Assembly: GCF_014138285.1 (NCBI RefSeq)
Contig: NZ_JACGXN010000003.1
Span: 372,001 to 436,000, forward strand
DNA length: 64,000 nucleotides
From: Phyllobacterium myrsinacearum
GTDB taxonomy: Bacteria; Pseudomonadota; Alphaproteobacteria; Rhizobiales; Rhizobiaceae
Direction: 5' to 3'
Shown here: in pieces, positions 41,595-51,401 of the stretch
How positions within the stretch are numbered: the stretch's first letter is position 1
Layout of the letters: each line of letters begins with the position of its first letter
Position numbers and translations under genes: made by a program
Notes under the pieces: generated by a model
What the model saw: only the letters and a program-made list of their open reading frames with translations
Told to the model about the DNA's origin: nothing
The model's database searches: none

Positions 41595-42671
41595 TCAGTC
41601 TGGTCGCGTCGGTAGACGCTGTTCCGTCTTCACATCAAAAAGGTGTAGTCTGTCGAGGTCTGGCGTCATCACAAGCTTATCGCCCGCATGAAGGTCTAAC
41701 CGTTCTCTTACAGTCGCTACAAGTTGATCTGTTCCCAGCATGGTAGTCACTTGAGTCTCGGCGCCAGTCGGCTCGATTAGGACAACCTCCGCTGTGACTG
41801 TACCGTGTCCAATTGTGATGTGCTCCGGGCGAATGCCATAGATGATTTCCATCCCTTGTGTTACGCATGCTCCATGCGGCAACGGCAATTCGCCTCCGCC
41901 GTCGGCGATGAATACAAGCGGCTCGGTAGTACTAACCTTACCACGAATGAGATTCATGCCCGGAGAACCGATGAAACCCGCTACGAACAGGTTCGCCGGA
42001 CGGTCATACAGGTCAAGCGGCGAGCCAATCTGTTCTACGTATCCGTCTTTCATAACAACAATTCGATCTGCCATCGTCATGGCTTCGATTTGGTCATGAG
42101 TCACGTAAATCGTCGTTGTCTTGAGCCGCTGATGCAATTGTTTTATTTCCGAACGCATCTGAACGCGCAGTTTCGCATCCAGGTTCGACAATGGTTCGTC
42201 AAACAGGAAGACTTGCGGATTTCTGACAATTGCACGGCCCATCGCCACACGTTGGCGCTGCCCGCCCGAAAGGTTTCGAGGATAACGGTCAAGAAGATGT
42301 TCAAGACCGAGTATCTGGGCAGCATCACGAACCCGCTGTTTTGTCTGCTCTTTCGGTGCTTTCGCCAGTTTCAACGAAAAACCCATATTCGCCTCCACTG
42401 TCAGATGCGGATAAAGCGCGTAGGACTGGAAGACCATTGCGATATCGCGCTCTTTGGGCGCAACGTTGTTCACGACCTTGCTGCCGATGGAAATCTTGCC
42501 ATCGGAAATTTCCTCAAGCCCCGCGATCATGCGCAACAAGGTTGACTTACCACAGCCGGAAGGACCAACGAGGATCACGAATTCGCCGTCCTCGATATCA
42601 ATATCCACTCCGTGCAAAACTTCGAAGTGCCCGTAACTTTTGCGGGCATTGGCCACACTTACTGACGCCAT
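41595..42671 (-). CDS. ABC transporter ATPase, MsmK/UgpC type (CUT1 sugar importer)
   Basis: 358 residues. Walker [10 protein letters not shown] (36-44), Q-loop [20 protein letters not shown], signature [20 protein letters not shown] and Walker [17 protein letters not shown]. The C-terminal regulatory TOBE domain contains YGIRPEHI. It energises the importer made by the binding protein and two permeases encoded upstream (44994-48021). It is the last gene of the leftward operon, and the two carbohydrate-enzyme genes lie between it and the permeases. Confidence 0.93.
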   Translation of the reverse strand: MASVSVANARKSYGHFEVLHGVDIDIEDGEFVILVGPSGCGKSTLLRMIAGLEEISDGKISIGSKVVNNVAPKERDIAMVFQSYALYPHLTVEANMGFSLKLAKAPKEQTKQRVRDAAQILGLEHLLDRYPRNLSGGQRQRVAMGRAIVRNPQVFLFDEPLSNLDAKLRVQMRSEIKQLHQRLKTTTIYVTHDQIEAMTMADRIVVMKDGYVEQIGSPLDLYDRPANLFVAGFIGSPGMNLIRGKVSTTEPLVFIADGGGELPLPHGACVTQGMEIIYGIRPEHITIGHGTVTAEVVLIEPTGAETQVTTMLGTDQLVATVRERLDLHAGDKLVMTPDLDRLHLFDVKTEQRLPTRPD

Positions 42672-42733
42672 ATTTTTTCTCCGGCTCTGTGTTCGTATAT
42701 GCCGCCTCCGCTTGCCAGATGGAGGCAGGATTT

Positions 42734-44032
42734 TTATCTTGTTGCTGTGGCAGTTGCATAGGGAGCCAATGCCGCGTCGATCGCAGCGAGGCAGAGTTCT
42801 CGTGCCTTGGGAACGATCCGCTTTAATACGACGTCCGGGTATAATCGCCCCAAATGTTGGCTGATCAGGGTTTCCGGAATATCGTCATCAAGCCGGTTAA
42901 ACAATCTGTCGACTGCATCAGATGCCCGCGGGTCAGGCCAGTAATAGCGAATGCGATCGCTGTAGCTGAAATGCCTCTGGAGCCGTTCTTCCTCGGCATT
43001 TCCGTTATAGTGGCCTGACCAGTACTGTGGCTGCTCGACCATGATCGTTTCCATCCTCGCAATCAGACCCGTGTCTCTCGGTTTACCGGCGACCACATCA
43101 GCGATCGCGTCCAGACCATATAACGCTTCACGCAATGCAAAAGTCAGCCCGGGCCCAACCTTCAAAATGGCAAAGCCACCATCAACAAGAGCGGACAGCG
43201 CTTCAGTTGGTTGATAGTCCGTTGAATGCGCTTCAAAAAGCATACCCGGCATTTCGTCCAACGCGGCAATGAGATTCTTGGCCCGATCAGGCCTGTACAA
43301 AGCAATATTGGCATTGCCGAATTCCACGCCGGGCTGAACCACGATGCCTATAACGCGTTCCATCGCGGAAGCCACACCCGCCTTGGCAAATGACGTCTGA
43401 TGAACTGCTAGCGTTTTCAACGCCGCCTCCGCCTTTGTAAGCTCCAGTTCTTCCAGCACATGGGTCGCGCCCCCCGGAGGCGGAACCTCCGTCCCAATGA
43501 TGTAGACCGGAGGCCGCAAGCCAGAACGAAGCGCTGCTTCTTCAGCAATTTTAGCAAGGCGGGCAGCGCGGGAGGCGGTCAATTCGTCTGCCAGCGCTAG
43601 TGGCTCGGCTGCACATCCCATTGAGGTATCGAGATGAATTTTCTCGAACCCGGCCTCAACGTAGGCCGCGACCATAGCCTCTGCACGTATCATCGCTTCT
43701 TCAGCCGGAAGCTTCTTCCATGGATTAGGACCGAGATGGTCTCCTCCAAGAATGATGCGTTCTACCGGAAAGCCGGTCTTGGCTGCGATGCTGTGGATGA
43801 ATCGCCGAAAGTCGGCTGGTTTCATGCCGGTATAGCCACCTTCTTGATTAACCTGATTGCAGGTGGCTTCGATGAGAACCGCTCGGCCTTCCACAACAGC
43901 ACGCCTCAATGTAGCTTCAATAACCAGGGGATGAGCCGAGCAAACGGACATGATACCACGGGGGAGAGGCAAATTTCTTGCACCGAAAAGCTTTCGAAGT
44001 GCGATCTGACGGTTCTCATCAATTGACGTCAT
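42734..44032 (-). CDS. GatZ/KbaZ-family D-tagatose-bisphosphate aldolase 'non-catalytic' subunit
   Basis: 432 residues. Family blocks: [76 protein letters not shown] and [13 protein letters not shown]. Members accompany the class II aldolase GatY/KbaY in galactitol and N-acetylgalactosamine breakdown, but no catalytic partner gene is in this cluster. It may work with an aldolase encoded elsewhere or have its own activity. Its start overlaps the SIS-protein stop by 4 bases. Confidence 0.9.
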   Translation of the reverse strand: MTSIDENRQIALRKLFGARNLPLPRGIMSVCSAHPLVIEATLRRAVVEGRAVLIEATCNQVNQEGGYTGMKPADFRRFIHSIAAKTGFPVERIILGGDHLGPNPWKKLPAEEAMIRAEAMVAAYVEAGFEKIHLDTSMGCAAEPLALADELTASRAARLAKIAEEAALRSGLRPPVYIIGTEVPPPGGATHVLEELELTKAEAALKTLAVHQTSFAKAGVASAMERVIGIVVQPGVEFGNANIALYRPDRAKNLIAALDEMPGMLFEAHSTDYQPTEALSALVDGGFAILKVGPGLTFALREALYGLDAIADVVAGKPRDTGLIARMETIMVEQPQYWSGHYNGNAEEERLQRHFSYSDRIRYYWPDPRASDAVDRLFNRLDDDIPETLISQHLGRLYPDVVLKRIVPKARELCLAAIDAALAPYATATATR

Positions 44033-44982
44033 GCGAGTTTCACAACCTTGGTCAGGTGACGCGGTGAAACGGTATCGATCTGGCGGGCTTGTGCCGCACG
44101 TTCACCCAGGATCTGCAGCGCTGGAAGAACAACGAGACCGGCAAGCGAGAGATCAACATCTACTGCGAGTTCAACGTCGCCCGGTCCACCGATGCCGATA
44201 ACGATCGCCCCCTTCTCTCGCAGCTCATCGACTAGCTTTGCTTCGGCTTCTTCTTGATCGGAGCTATAAAGCATCACTACAGCAGTATTGTTGTCGACCA
44301 AGCTTATTGGGCCATGGCGGTACTCAAGCGGATGGAAGGCCTGCGTCATGATTTGGCTCATTTCCATGAGCTTGAGCGCACCTTCCAAAGCGATGCCAAA
44401 CAGGGGACCGCCGCCGAGAAACACGAAATGGGAACGCCCCGCAATGACCTCGGGAAGTATCGCATCGAGAGCGCCCACAAGTCGGCCAGCATGATCGACA
44501 GTCGAAGAGGGTATCTCCTGTCCAATCATTTGCAGACCCAGGAGAACCATTAGACTTGCCGAAACCGTCATCACGATACCTTCGTCCGGGTGGGTCTCGG
44601 CCGCGATCAATCGATCACAGTTTTTTGCCAGCGAACTTGCGGGCTCAACGGTTATGGCTGTTACGAAAGCACCAGACGCACGGCTTGCTCTAGCCGCTGC
44701 TACTGTTTCTGTCGTTTCACCGCTGCGGGAGAGCGCAACGACATGCGTATTGCGCCAGTCCGGCCAAAAAGCATGCGGCCGATTTTGCCATTCGGCACCC
44801 GGGACGGCAATTGCCTTGTGTCCGGCCATATTCGAATAAGCCGCAAGAGAGAGTGCGAGATTGAAGGATGTGCCGCATCCTACAAAAACCAGTAGTTCTG
44901 CCCTATCGGTTGCTGAATTCGAGCCGATTGCTTGTTCCCAGTACGGGAATTGTTCAAAAATAACCTTTTCGGTCGTGTTCAT
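44029..44982 (-). CDS. SIS-domain sugar isomerase/deaminase (AgaS/GlmS-like)
   Basis: 317 residues with two SIS domains. The first has VFVGCGTSFNLALSLAAYSN and VALSRSGETTETVAAARASR; the second has FVFLGGGPLFGIALEGALKL and QAFHPLEYRHGPISLVDNNT. The layout matches AgaS (galactosamine-6-phosphate deaminase/isomerase) and other 2-amino-2-deoxy-sugar-phosphate isomerases. It is cytosolic. Next to a GatZ-like protein and an amino-sugar-type kinase, conversion of galactosamine-6-phosphate to tagatose-6-phosphate is the favoured role. Confidence 0.85.
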   Translation of the reverse strand: MNTTEKVIFEQFPYWEQAIGSNSATDRAELLVFVGCGTSFNLALSLAAYSNMAGHKAIAVPGAEWQNRPHAFWPDWRNTHVVALSRSGETTETVAAARASRASGAFVTAITVEPASSLAKNCDRLIAAETHPDEGIVMTVSASLMVLLGLQMIGQEIPSSTVDHAGRLVGALDAILPEVIAGRSHFVFLGGGPLFGIALEGALKLMEMSQIMTQAFHPLEYRHGPISLVDNNTAVVMLYSSDQEEAEAKLVDELREKGAIVIGIGGPGDVELAVDVDLSLAGLVVLPALQILGERAAQARQIDTVSPRHLTKVVKLA

Positions 44983-44993
44983 GTGGTCTCCGA

Positions 44994-45851
44994 TTACTTG
45001 ACAGAACCAGCCAGCAGTCCGCTGACGAGATAACGGTTGAGGAAAATGACGACGAGTGCGGGAATAATGATCGCGATCGAGCCGCTTGCCGTGATGAGGC
45101 CGTAATCAATGAAGTTCTTGGTAACGAACTCCGGGATCAAAACCGTCAGAGGCTTCGTCGCCTGCGGGGAAAAGATAAGCGGCACGAGGTACTGTCCCCA
45201 TGCACCGAGGAATGTCAGGATCGCCGCGGCGGTCAGTCCAGGTCCAGCCAGCGGAAGCACAATGTTGAAGAAGATATAAAGGCGGCCGGCTCCATCAAGT
45301 TGCGCTGCTTCCTCCAGTGCAATCGGAAGAGCTTCGAACACACTTCTAAGCAGCCACAGCGACAACGGCAGGAAGGCCGAAACATAAATTAGTGCAACGC
45401 CGACATAAGTATCAACGAGGTGTAGCTTGATCATGATCTGGTAAAGCGGGATTAAGACAGCATAAGCCGGTATGGCCAATGTCGCGACAACAGCAATGAA
45501 GAGCGCTTTACGTCCCGGAAACTGGAGCCTGGTAAAAGCGTAAGCGCCAAGGGCCGAGACAGCGACGCAAAGGAATGTGGCAGCAATTGATGTCACGATA
45601 CTGTTCACCAGTGCCGCACGAAACTGCTTGAAAACCTCCACTCCACCAATCCGTGCGATGTCGATGCCGAGCAGCCGTGAGTAGTGATCCAATGTGAAAT
45701 GCTGAGGAAAGAAGTGTATCGGCCGAACCGAGAAGTCGTCTGTCGGCGTGACCGAGCTGGCGATGGTCCAGTAGATTGGTCCGAGCGACCAGATCAGCAG
45801 GACGGCAACGCCGGTCCAAATCAAAATTCTATAGGGAATGGTAGGTTTCAT
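44994..45851 (-). CDS. CUT1 sugar ABC permease, MalG type
   Basis: 285 residues with six membrane segments. The EAA loop is EEAAQLDGAGRLYIFFNIVL-PLAGP at about 186-210, contacting the ATPase. The N-terminal anchor is ILIWTGVAVLLIWSLGPIYW. Its start overlaps the stop of the partner permease by one base. Confidence 0.93.
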   Translation of the reverse strand: MKPTIPYRILIWTGVAVLLIWSLGPIYWTIASSVTPTDDFSVRPIHFFPQHFTLDHYSRLLGIDIARIGGVEVFKQFRAALVNSIVTSIAATFLCVAVSALGAYAFTRLQFPGRKALFIAVVATLAIPAYAVLIPLYQIMIKLHLVDTYVGVALIYVSAFLPLSLWLLRSVFEALPIALEEAAQLDGAGRLYIFFNIVLPLAGPGLTAAAILTFLGAWGQYLVPLIFSPQATKPLTVLIPEFVTKNFIDYGLITASGSIAIIIPALVVIFLNRYLVSGLLAGSVK

Positions 45852-46768
45852 CAGTCAAACCGTGTGTTGCGATAAACGCGAAGGACATAGACGAGTGAAA
45901 TGAGCAGAGACACGAGGGTGATCACCACCGAGAGCGCCATGCCATATGAGAAACGAAGGTTCTGGAACGTCTCAAGGTAAATCTGAACGAGCACCGGCCG
46001 TGTCTCGAGACTGGCGCCCGCTAGTACCCAAGCCTCGTCGAAAAGATTGAAAGCGTTCACCGTTGCGTTCGTCATGGCTACGGCAATTGCGCTGCGAATA
46101 AGCGGCAGAGTGACCAGACCGAACATTTGAACGCGCGTGGCCCCATCAATTCGCGCAGCCTCATAAAGATGCGCGGGTATGCTTTGCATCGCCGCCAGAA
46201 CAATGACGATTGTCAAAGGCATCATGCGCCAGACGTGAACCACCGTGACTGCAATGATGGCGCTTGTACGGTCGTTGAACCAGACGTGGTTTTCAAACGG
46301 GAGCCCGATTGCAACGAGTATCCCATTCAGCAAACCCGCACCGGGCTGATAAATCCAAAGCCAGATAACCGAATTGACAACACCAGGAAGAGCCCAGGGC
46401 AGGATTACAGCGGCAAGTACCCACTGCCTTCCGACCTTGATCTGATTGATGAGCGTCGCCGCGAGTATGCCGAACACTGTTTCCGCAACGACTGCCAGCA
46501 GGACATACATCAGTGTATTGGTCCAGGTCGCACCGAGCTGTCCGTCGGACAGCATGCGGCTGTAGTTCTCCAGCCCGACGAATGGTGCGCCGGCCTGCAT
46601 GGGGTTGACCCTGTGAAGACTGTCCCACACGGTTCTTCCCATTGGATAGAAGACCAGGGCGGCCATGGTTATTATAATCGGCGATACCAGCAGCAAACCA
46701 AGCGTGGCGTCGGCATTGAGGCCGACTCCACGTTTTCTCGCAGGACCATTGGTCGCAAATACGGTCAT
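45851..46768 (-). CDS. CUT1 sugar ABC permease, MalF type
   Basis: 305 residues with six membrane segments. The EAA loop is LYEAARIDGATRVQMFGLVTL-P. The N-terminal ~20 residues are hydrophilic, then LGLLLVSPIIITMAALVFYP is the first helix. It forms the channel with the MalG-type partner and overlaps the binding-protein stop by 4 bases. Confidence 0.93.
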   Translation of the reverse strand: MTVFATNGPARKRGVGLNADATLGLLLVSPIIITMAALVFYPMGRTVWDSLHRVNPMQAGAPFVGLENYSRMLSDGQLGATWTNTLMYVLLAVVAETVFGILAATLINQIKVGRQWVLAAVILPWALPGVVNSVIWLWIYQPGAGLLNGILVAIGLPFENHVWFNDRTSAIIAVTVVHVWRMMPLTIVIVLAAMQSIPAHLYEAARIDGATRVQMFGLVTLPLIRSAIAVAMTNATVNAFNLFDEAWVLAGASLETRPVLVQIYLETFQNLRFSYGMALSVVITLVSLLISLVYVLRVYRNTRFD

Positions 46769-48021
46769 TGCGACATCGCCTGCTTGGCTGCATCAGCGAT
46801 TGCCTGCATGGCTTGGTCCACAGTCATCTGCCCTTTGGCAGCGCTGTTGATAGCTGTATTAACGCCGCTGGAAAACTGCGGATACCAAGGTGGTGTGCCC
46901 TGCAGAAAGAGTGGCTCAACCGTCTTGGATTGTGCAACAAGCGCATCGCCACTGTTCAGCTTTCCGGACTCGTTGAGCTCAGACAGCGCCGAGGTACGTG
47001 TCGGCAGAGCCCCGTTCACCGCGTTTTTCTTCTGGTAGTCTTTGCTCGTGAACCATTTGACGAAGGCGATTGCCGCTTCCTTGTTTTGCGAAACATTAGG
47101 AATAGCCAGCGCTTCAGGAAGACCAAAACTGCGGGTTTGCCCACTCACGGTAGGAACAAGAATAGCTTCGACCAGTCCGGCCACTTTCGATTGCTTAGGG
47201 TCATTCATCTGACCCAAACGGCCAGGCTCGCCAGAGATCATGATACTTGTGATGCCCTGCGAGAACATGCTTTCGTTGATCTGGCTATCCTTGAGGCCCG
47301 TAGACGCCGGATCAACCAGGCCTTCCTTAAGAAGCATCAGTTCGAAGGCGAGAGCCTTGTAGCCAGCGGAATCCGGTGACAGAAAGAGAGGATTGAAGTC
47401 CTTGTCAAAAAGTTCGCCTCCGAACGCTTTGGTCAGCAGATACCAGCTTGTCGATGCCCCTTCCGTTGCTGAAAGCGGCAAACCGATCGGATATTTAGCA
47501 ATGCCTTTTTCCTTGATTTTCTTTGCCGCGGCGACAAGATCGTCAAGTTTTTTCGGCATTTCCGCAACACCCGCATCAGCGAAATGCTTCTTGTTTACCA
47601 GCATGACGCGGAAGTCGTTGGTGTAAGGAACACCCAGCAGTTTTCCATCAACGGTGAAAATCTTCGCGACACCGATGTCCTTCATGGTATCGGCGTCAAT
47701 CGCATCATTCAGTGGTAGGAACCAGCCAGCAGCGCTAAATTGGCCGGTCCATGACCAATCGAGTTCAGTAACGTCGGCCGGAGCAGTCCCGGCCACCAAG
47801 GCAGTCACCAGTTTGGGACGGATGTCATCCCAGGAAAGCGTTTGCAGATCGACGTGAATACCAGTTTCCGCTTCGAAATCGGCGGCGATATTCGGCCCCT
47901 GCGGCGACGGCATCAATACCGTAATCGATTGACCTGCGAGCGGTTTGGGGTCTTTTGCGGCAGCAGGCAAGGCAATTGCCAGGGCCACTGAAGCGAGCAA
48001 TGGCAAGATAAACTTATGCAT
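46765..48021 (-). CDS. Extracellular sugar-binding protein of the CUT1 importer
   Basis: 418 residues. Signal peptide MHKFILPLLASVALAIALPA, cut near AAA-KD. Family-1 solute-binding features: ITVLMPSPQGPNIAADFEAE, DVTELDWSWTGQFSAAGWFL and KEAAIAFVKWFTSKDYQKKN. It captures an oligosaccharide or glycoside in the periplasm. The nearby GH4 enzyme suggests an alpha-galactoside-type ligand (inference). RBS AAGGATGGGAAC precedes the ATG. Confidence 0.92.
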   Translation of the reverse strand: MHKFILPLLASVALAIALPAAAKDPKPLAGQSITVLMPSPQGPNIAADFEAETGIHVDLQTLSWDDIRPKLVTALVAGTAPADVTELDWSWTGQFSAAGWFLPLNDAIDADTMKDIGVAKIFTVDGKLLGVPYTNDFRVMLVNKKHFADAGVAEMPKKLDDLVAAAKKIKEKGIAKYPIGLPLSATEGASTSWYLLTKAFGGELFDKDFNPLFLSPDSAGYKALAFELMLLKEGLVDPASTGLKDSQINESMFSQGITSIMISGEPGRLGQMNDPKQSKVAGLVEAILVPTVSGQTRSFGLPEALAIPNVSQNKEAAIAFVKWFTSKDYQKKNAVNGALPTRTSALSELNESGKLNSGDALVAQSKTVEPLFLQGTPPWYPQFSSGVNTAINSAAKGQMTVDQAMQAIADAAKQAMSQ

Positions 48022-48048
48022 GTTCCCATCCTTTATTGTTTTTGATGC

Positions 48049-49014
48049 TCAGTTTTTATCCAGATGCGCAGCAGCGTTGTCAGCACTGGCCGCGACTTGT
48101 CCGAACCAGCCCTCGTCCAAAGGCCAGCCGAGAAGTTTGGCAGCAACCAGAAGGGCGCCACCGATTGGAGGAAGCTTGGGCGAGGCCGGAGTTTTCCCGA
48201 TTTTGCGCTTGAGCGCTTCCAGCAGAATCCGGCTCAAAAAAGTGCCGCCCGCATAGGTCCATAATGCGTCCGGACCGCAATGCCCGGCAATCGCGCGATA
48301 ATGCTTGGCAAGTTCATCTGCGGCCAACTCGATCAATTTGATCGCGCCTTCATCGCCGCCTTCAGCTGCCTGATCCACGAGAACCGAAATCGCCGCAATA
48401 TCGGCCCGTTGGTTCGACAAGGAACTGACCCAGCGCCCGAGGCCATTCATGGGATCGGCGGCGTCAATGCCAAGGTGAACGAGTAGTGTATCTGCCAGGG
48501 TCGTCGCGGGGGCGCGCCCGTCCAGACTTTGGCTGACCAGGTTTAACGCCCTTTGACCAATCCAGTGGCTGCTGCCCTCGTCACCAATCACGTCACCCCA
48601 CCCTCCCGTGCGGGCATATTGACCTTTCTCATTGCGGGCCCATGCCATTGAGCCCGTGCCAGAAAGAATGAGTATTCCCGGTTGTCCGGCGAAAGCGCCA
48701 AGGTGCGCAGCATCGACGTCATTGAGGACTTGCTGGCGAATGTTTGGGAATAGGCTCTCTATCGCGCTGCGCTGCAGCTCTGAGAAATGTGTGACCTCGC
48801 CATAAGCCGGAAGAGCTGCAGCTATTGCCGCCAATCCTGCCTCGTCGCGAAAGGGCAGCAGTTGCTGCTCTAACTCACGATGCCAATCCGGATTGTCCAT
48901 GGGATTAACCCCGCGACCGCGCGAAGTCCGCACGATCTTTCCACTCTTGTCCGCAAGGGCCACCAACACTTTGCTTCCGCCCCCGTCGATTCCAAGGATG
49001 AGTTCGTCACTCAC
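48049..49014 (-). CDS. BadF/BadG-type sugar kinase (N-acetylhexosamine-kinase-like)
   Basis: 321 residues from the GTG start VSDELILGIDGGGSKVLVAL, which overlaps the regulator's stop (GTGA). The frame stays open upstream, but the phosphate-1 motif DGGGSK should sit near the N-terminus. Further ASKHA motifs are AGQPGILILSGTGSMAWARN (phosphate 2), GGWGDVIGDEGSSHWIGQRA and the adenosine motif ALWTYAGGTFLSR. It should phosphorylate an amino sugar such as GlcNAc, GalNAc or galactosamine with ATP. It sits between the regulator and the importer genes. Confidence 0.88.
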   Translation of the reverse strand: MSDELILGIDGGGSKVLVALADKSGKIVRTSRGRGVNPMDNPDWHRELEQQLLPFRDEAGLAAIAAALPAYGEVTHFSELQRSAIESLFPNIRQQVLNDVDAAHLGAFAGQPGILILSGTGSMAWARNEKGQYARTGGWGDVIGDEGSSHWIGQRALNLVSQSLDGRAPATTLADTLLVHLGIDAADPMNGLGRWVSSLSNQRADIAAISVLVDQAAEGGDEGAIKLIELAADELAKHYRAIAGHCGPDALWTYAGGTFLSRILLEALKRKIGKTPASPKLPPIGGALLVAAKLLGWPLDEGWFGQVAASADNAAAHLDKN

Positions 49015-49805
49015 TCTTTTGTCCCCAGGTCGGCAATTGTGACATCGACGCCCAAGCCGGCAAGCTCTCCACGCCACTGGTCCGAGAGCCCGGAATCGGT
49101 AATTACTTTTGCAGCATTCAACGGGGCCACCTTGTAGGTCGCCATCGTTCCAAACTTTGAGGAGTCGGCGAGAACGAAACGATTGGCCGATCGAGTGAGC
49201 ATACGCCGGTTGAGGCTCGCCTCAGCACTGTCGACGCTGTAAATCGTGCCGTCCGGGCTAACAGCGCTTACACCGAGAAAAAGCTGGTCGAACCATATTG
49301 TTTCCAGCATTGCCTCAGCTTGCGGCCCGACTATGGATGCGTTTTCGCTTCGAAGCTGTCCGCCGAGCAAAACCACTTCCAAATTCGGAACGTTCAGGAA
49401 TTCCTGCGCAACCGTCAAGCCATTGGTGAATATCCTGAGCGGCATTGGATTAATGCGAATGAGGCGCGCCAGCTGGAGCACGGTTGTTCCTGCATCGAGA
49501 AAGATTGCGCTGCGAGGATGAAGCAGATCATAGGCTACGGTAGCAATCGCCCGTTTAGCCGATAGATGGCGTTTTTCCCGTTCCTGAAACGCGACTTCTA
49601 CCGATGAACCATCGGCAATACGCGCGCCACCATGGACTCGATCGATTGCGCCTTCCTGTTCAAGAATCTGCAAGTCTCTTCGCACAGTGGCCAGCGATGC
49701 GCCGAGAGCATCGGCAAGGGCCTGGATCGTGGAAAAGCCGTTTGCGTAAAGGTGGCTGCGAATAGCGTCGAGACGATCCACCTTGACTCCTGATGCCTGA
49801 GACAA
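49011..49805 (-). CDS. DeoR/GlpR-family repressor of the sugar cassette
   Basis: 264 residues. The DeoR HTH is RLDAIRSHLYANGFSTIQAL-ADALG then SLATVRRDLQILEQEGAIDR-VHGGA. The C-terminal sugar-phosphate-sensing domain has the conserved IFLDAGTTVLQLARLI, LRIFTNGLTVAQEFLN and EVVLLGGQLRSENASIVG. It resembles AgaR/GlpR and is the first gene of the leftward operon, so it likely autoregulates through sites in the A+T-rich region upstream. Confidence 0.92.
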   Translation of the reverse strand: MSQASGVKVDRLDAIRSHLYANGFSTIQALADALGASLATVRRDLQILEQEGAIDRVHGGARIADGSSVEVAFQEREKRHLSAKRAIATVAYDLLHPRSAIFLDAGTTVLQLARLIRINPMPLRIFTNGLTVAQEFLNVPNLEVVLLGGQLRSENASIVGPQAEAMLETIWFDQLFLGVSAVSPDGTIYSVDSAEASLNRRMLTRSANRFVLADSSKFGTMATYKVAPLNAAKVITDSGLSDQWRGELAGLGVDVTIADLGTKE

Positions 49806-49874
49806 CCCGCGCTCCCCATTGTTTTATGTCCAATATCAATCATATATGCATCTCAAAAAATCATAGTCAATCAT

Positions 49875-49892
49875 TTTTATGACGTTTTATGA
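49875..49892. promoter_or_regulatory. Tandem TTTTATGA repeats upstream of deoR-type gene
   Basis: TTTTATGA occurs at 49875-49882 and again at 49885-49892, exactly 10 bases apart, in an A+T-rich region 70-90 bases before the regulator start. DeoR-family proteins often bind tandem A+T-rich repeats phased by a helical turn. Candidate operator only. Confidence 0.4.
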
Positions 49893-49918
49893 TCTTTTTG
49901 ATTTCGCATAAATAGAAA

Positions 49919-49947
49919 ATACGCGCCGTTGGTGTAACGACGCGTAT
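49919..49947 (-). terminator. Intrinsic terminator after the GH4 gene
   Basis: ATACGCG-C-CGTT and AACG-A-CGCGTAT form a stem of 11 pairs with one internal mismatch and a short loop. Read leftward it is followed by TTTTCTATTT. It lies about 40 bases past the GH4 stop and before the deoR promoter, separating the two transcripts. Confidence 0.75.
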
Positions 49948-49989
49948 CTTGGAAATGCACTTCGGTTTGTGGCTACGAAGACGACCGTC

Positions 49990-51306
49990 TCAGTGATATT
50001 CGGGTAGAAGATCGCCATGTTGTTCGATCAAATCATCAACGAGACTCCATATTTGGTCGGGCGACAGTTCCGCAGAGGTATGGGGATCGAGAAGTGCAGC
50101 CTGGTAAATGCGCTCACGGTTCTTTGTCAAAGCGGCTTCAACTGTCAGCTGCTGAACTGAAACACTCAAATTCATCACCGCAGACAGCTGCAAAGGTATT
50201 CGCCCGATACGGATGGGCTGGATCCCGTTTCTGTCGACATGGCAGGGCACTTCGACGATACACTCATCAGGCAGATTCTCGATCAAACCATTGTTGGGAA
50301 CGTTCCCGTAAATCAACGCGGAATCGCCGGTTACTGCCGCGTGGATAATGCCAGCAGCATATTCGTTGCTGCGACACACCTCGATTGGCCTGTCGCCTTC
50401 AAGCTCTTTGCGCAACGCATGCCACTCACTTATCTGGTCTTCGCAACGGCGTATGTATTCATCCAAAGGAATGTTCAGTTGATTGATAAGATCAGTCCTA
50501 CCCTCCTTGATGTACCAAGAAGTGTACTCAGAGAAGTGTTCGCTGGACTCCGTTACAAAATGCCCAAGCCGTTTAAGGACATCAAACCGCACACGGTCGT
50601 CTGGGGGAACGCGGCCTTCGGCAGACAGCGCCTTCAATCTTGGGTAAAGGTCTTCCCCCCGCCCGTCACTGTGTACTTTCTCGTATTTCAAAAAGAACGC
50701 CACATGATTGATGCCGGCCGAAACGTAGTTCACATCGGCTATATTCTCGCCGAGGAGACTCGCAAGGTGACCGGCGGTATGCTGCACACTGTGGCACAAT
50801 CCGACGGTCTGGATTTCCGGGGCCAACTGGCTGATCGCCCAGCAATTGATAGCCATCGGATTGACATACTGCATAAGAATAGCCTGCGGACAGACCTCCT
50901 GTATATCGCGGCATATCGCTTCAAGAACAGGTATCGTCCGCAACCCGCGAAAAATACCACCGATTCCCAGTGTGTCGGCAATGGTTTGCCTCAAGCCGTA
51001 TTTTTTCGGAATCTCAAAATCGGTCACTGTGGCCGGCTTATAGCCACCGACCTGCATCATCAGGATCACGAAGTCCGAACCTTGTAGTGCTTCACGCCGA
51101 TTGAGCGTTGCTTCGACCCTGACATTTTCAAGCTGGAGCGACTCGCATATCCGCCGGGCCACAATCTCGGAAGTCTTCAGTCGCTCGGGGTCGATGTCGA
51201 ACAAACTTATAAAATAGTCACCGCCGCTCCGGGAAGACAAGACATCTCCCAGAATGTTCTGTGCAAAAACGGTACTGCCAGCGCCTACCAGACAAATCTT
51301 TGGCAT
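49990..51306 (-). CDS. Glycoside hydrolase family 4 (MelA-like alpha-galactosidase)
   Basis: 438 residues. NAD-binding start ICLVGAGSTVFAQNILGD. GH4 metal-site cysteine and histidine in VGLCHSVQHTAGHLA (MelA has the same CHSVQ). Other conserved blocks are MQYVNPMAINCWAISQ and YVSAGINHVAFFLKYE. It uses NAD+ and a divalent metal to cleave alpha-glycosides by a redox mechanism in the cytosol. RBS AAAGGAG precedes the ATG. It is divergent from an araC-type gene, which probably activates it, and it supplies hexose or amino-hexose to the cassette downstream. Confidence 0.9.
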   Translation of the reverse strand: MPKICLVGAGSTVFAQNILGDVLSSRSGGDYFISLFDIDPERLKTSEIVARRICESLQLENVRVEATLNRREALQGSDFVILMMQVGGYKPATVTDFEIPKKYGLRQTIADTLGIGGIFRGLRTIPVLEAICRDIQEVCPQAILMQYVNPMAINCWAISQLAPEIQTVGLCHSVQHTAGHLASLLGENIADVNYVSAGINHVAFFLKYEKVHSDGRGEDLYPRLKALSAEGRVPPDDRVRFDVLKRLGHFVTESSEHFSEYTSWYIKEGRTDLINQLNIPLDEYIRRCEDQISEWHALRKELEGDRPIEVCRSNEYAAGIIHAAVTGDSALIYGNVPNNGLIENLPDECIVEVPCHVDRNGIQPIRIGRIPLQLSAVMNLSVSVQQLTVEAALTKNRERIYQAALLDPHTSAELSPDQIWSLVDDLIEQHGDLLPEYH

Positions 51307-51401
51307 TGCAATCTCCTTTCAGATCGTGCTTCTTCATGACTCTTCTAATCGAGAATTTCTTCCTGAAATCTCATTATTTATTCCGGGATTCGAGCGCGAA
51401 G

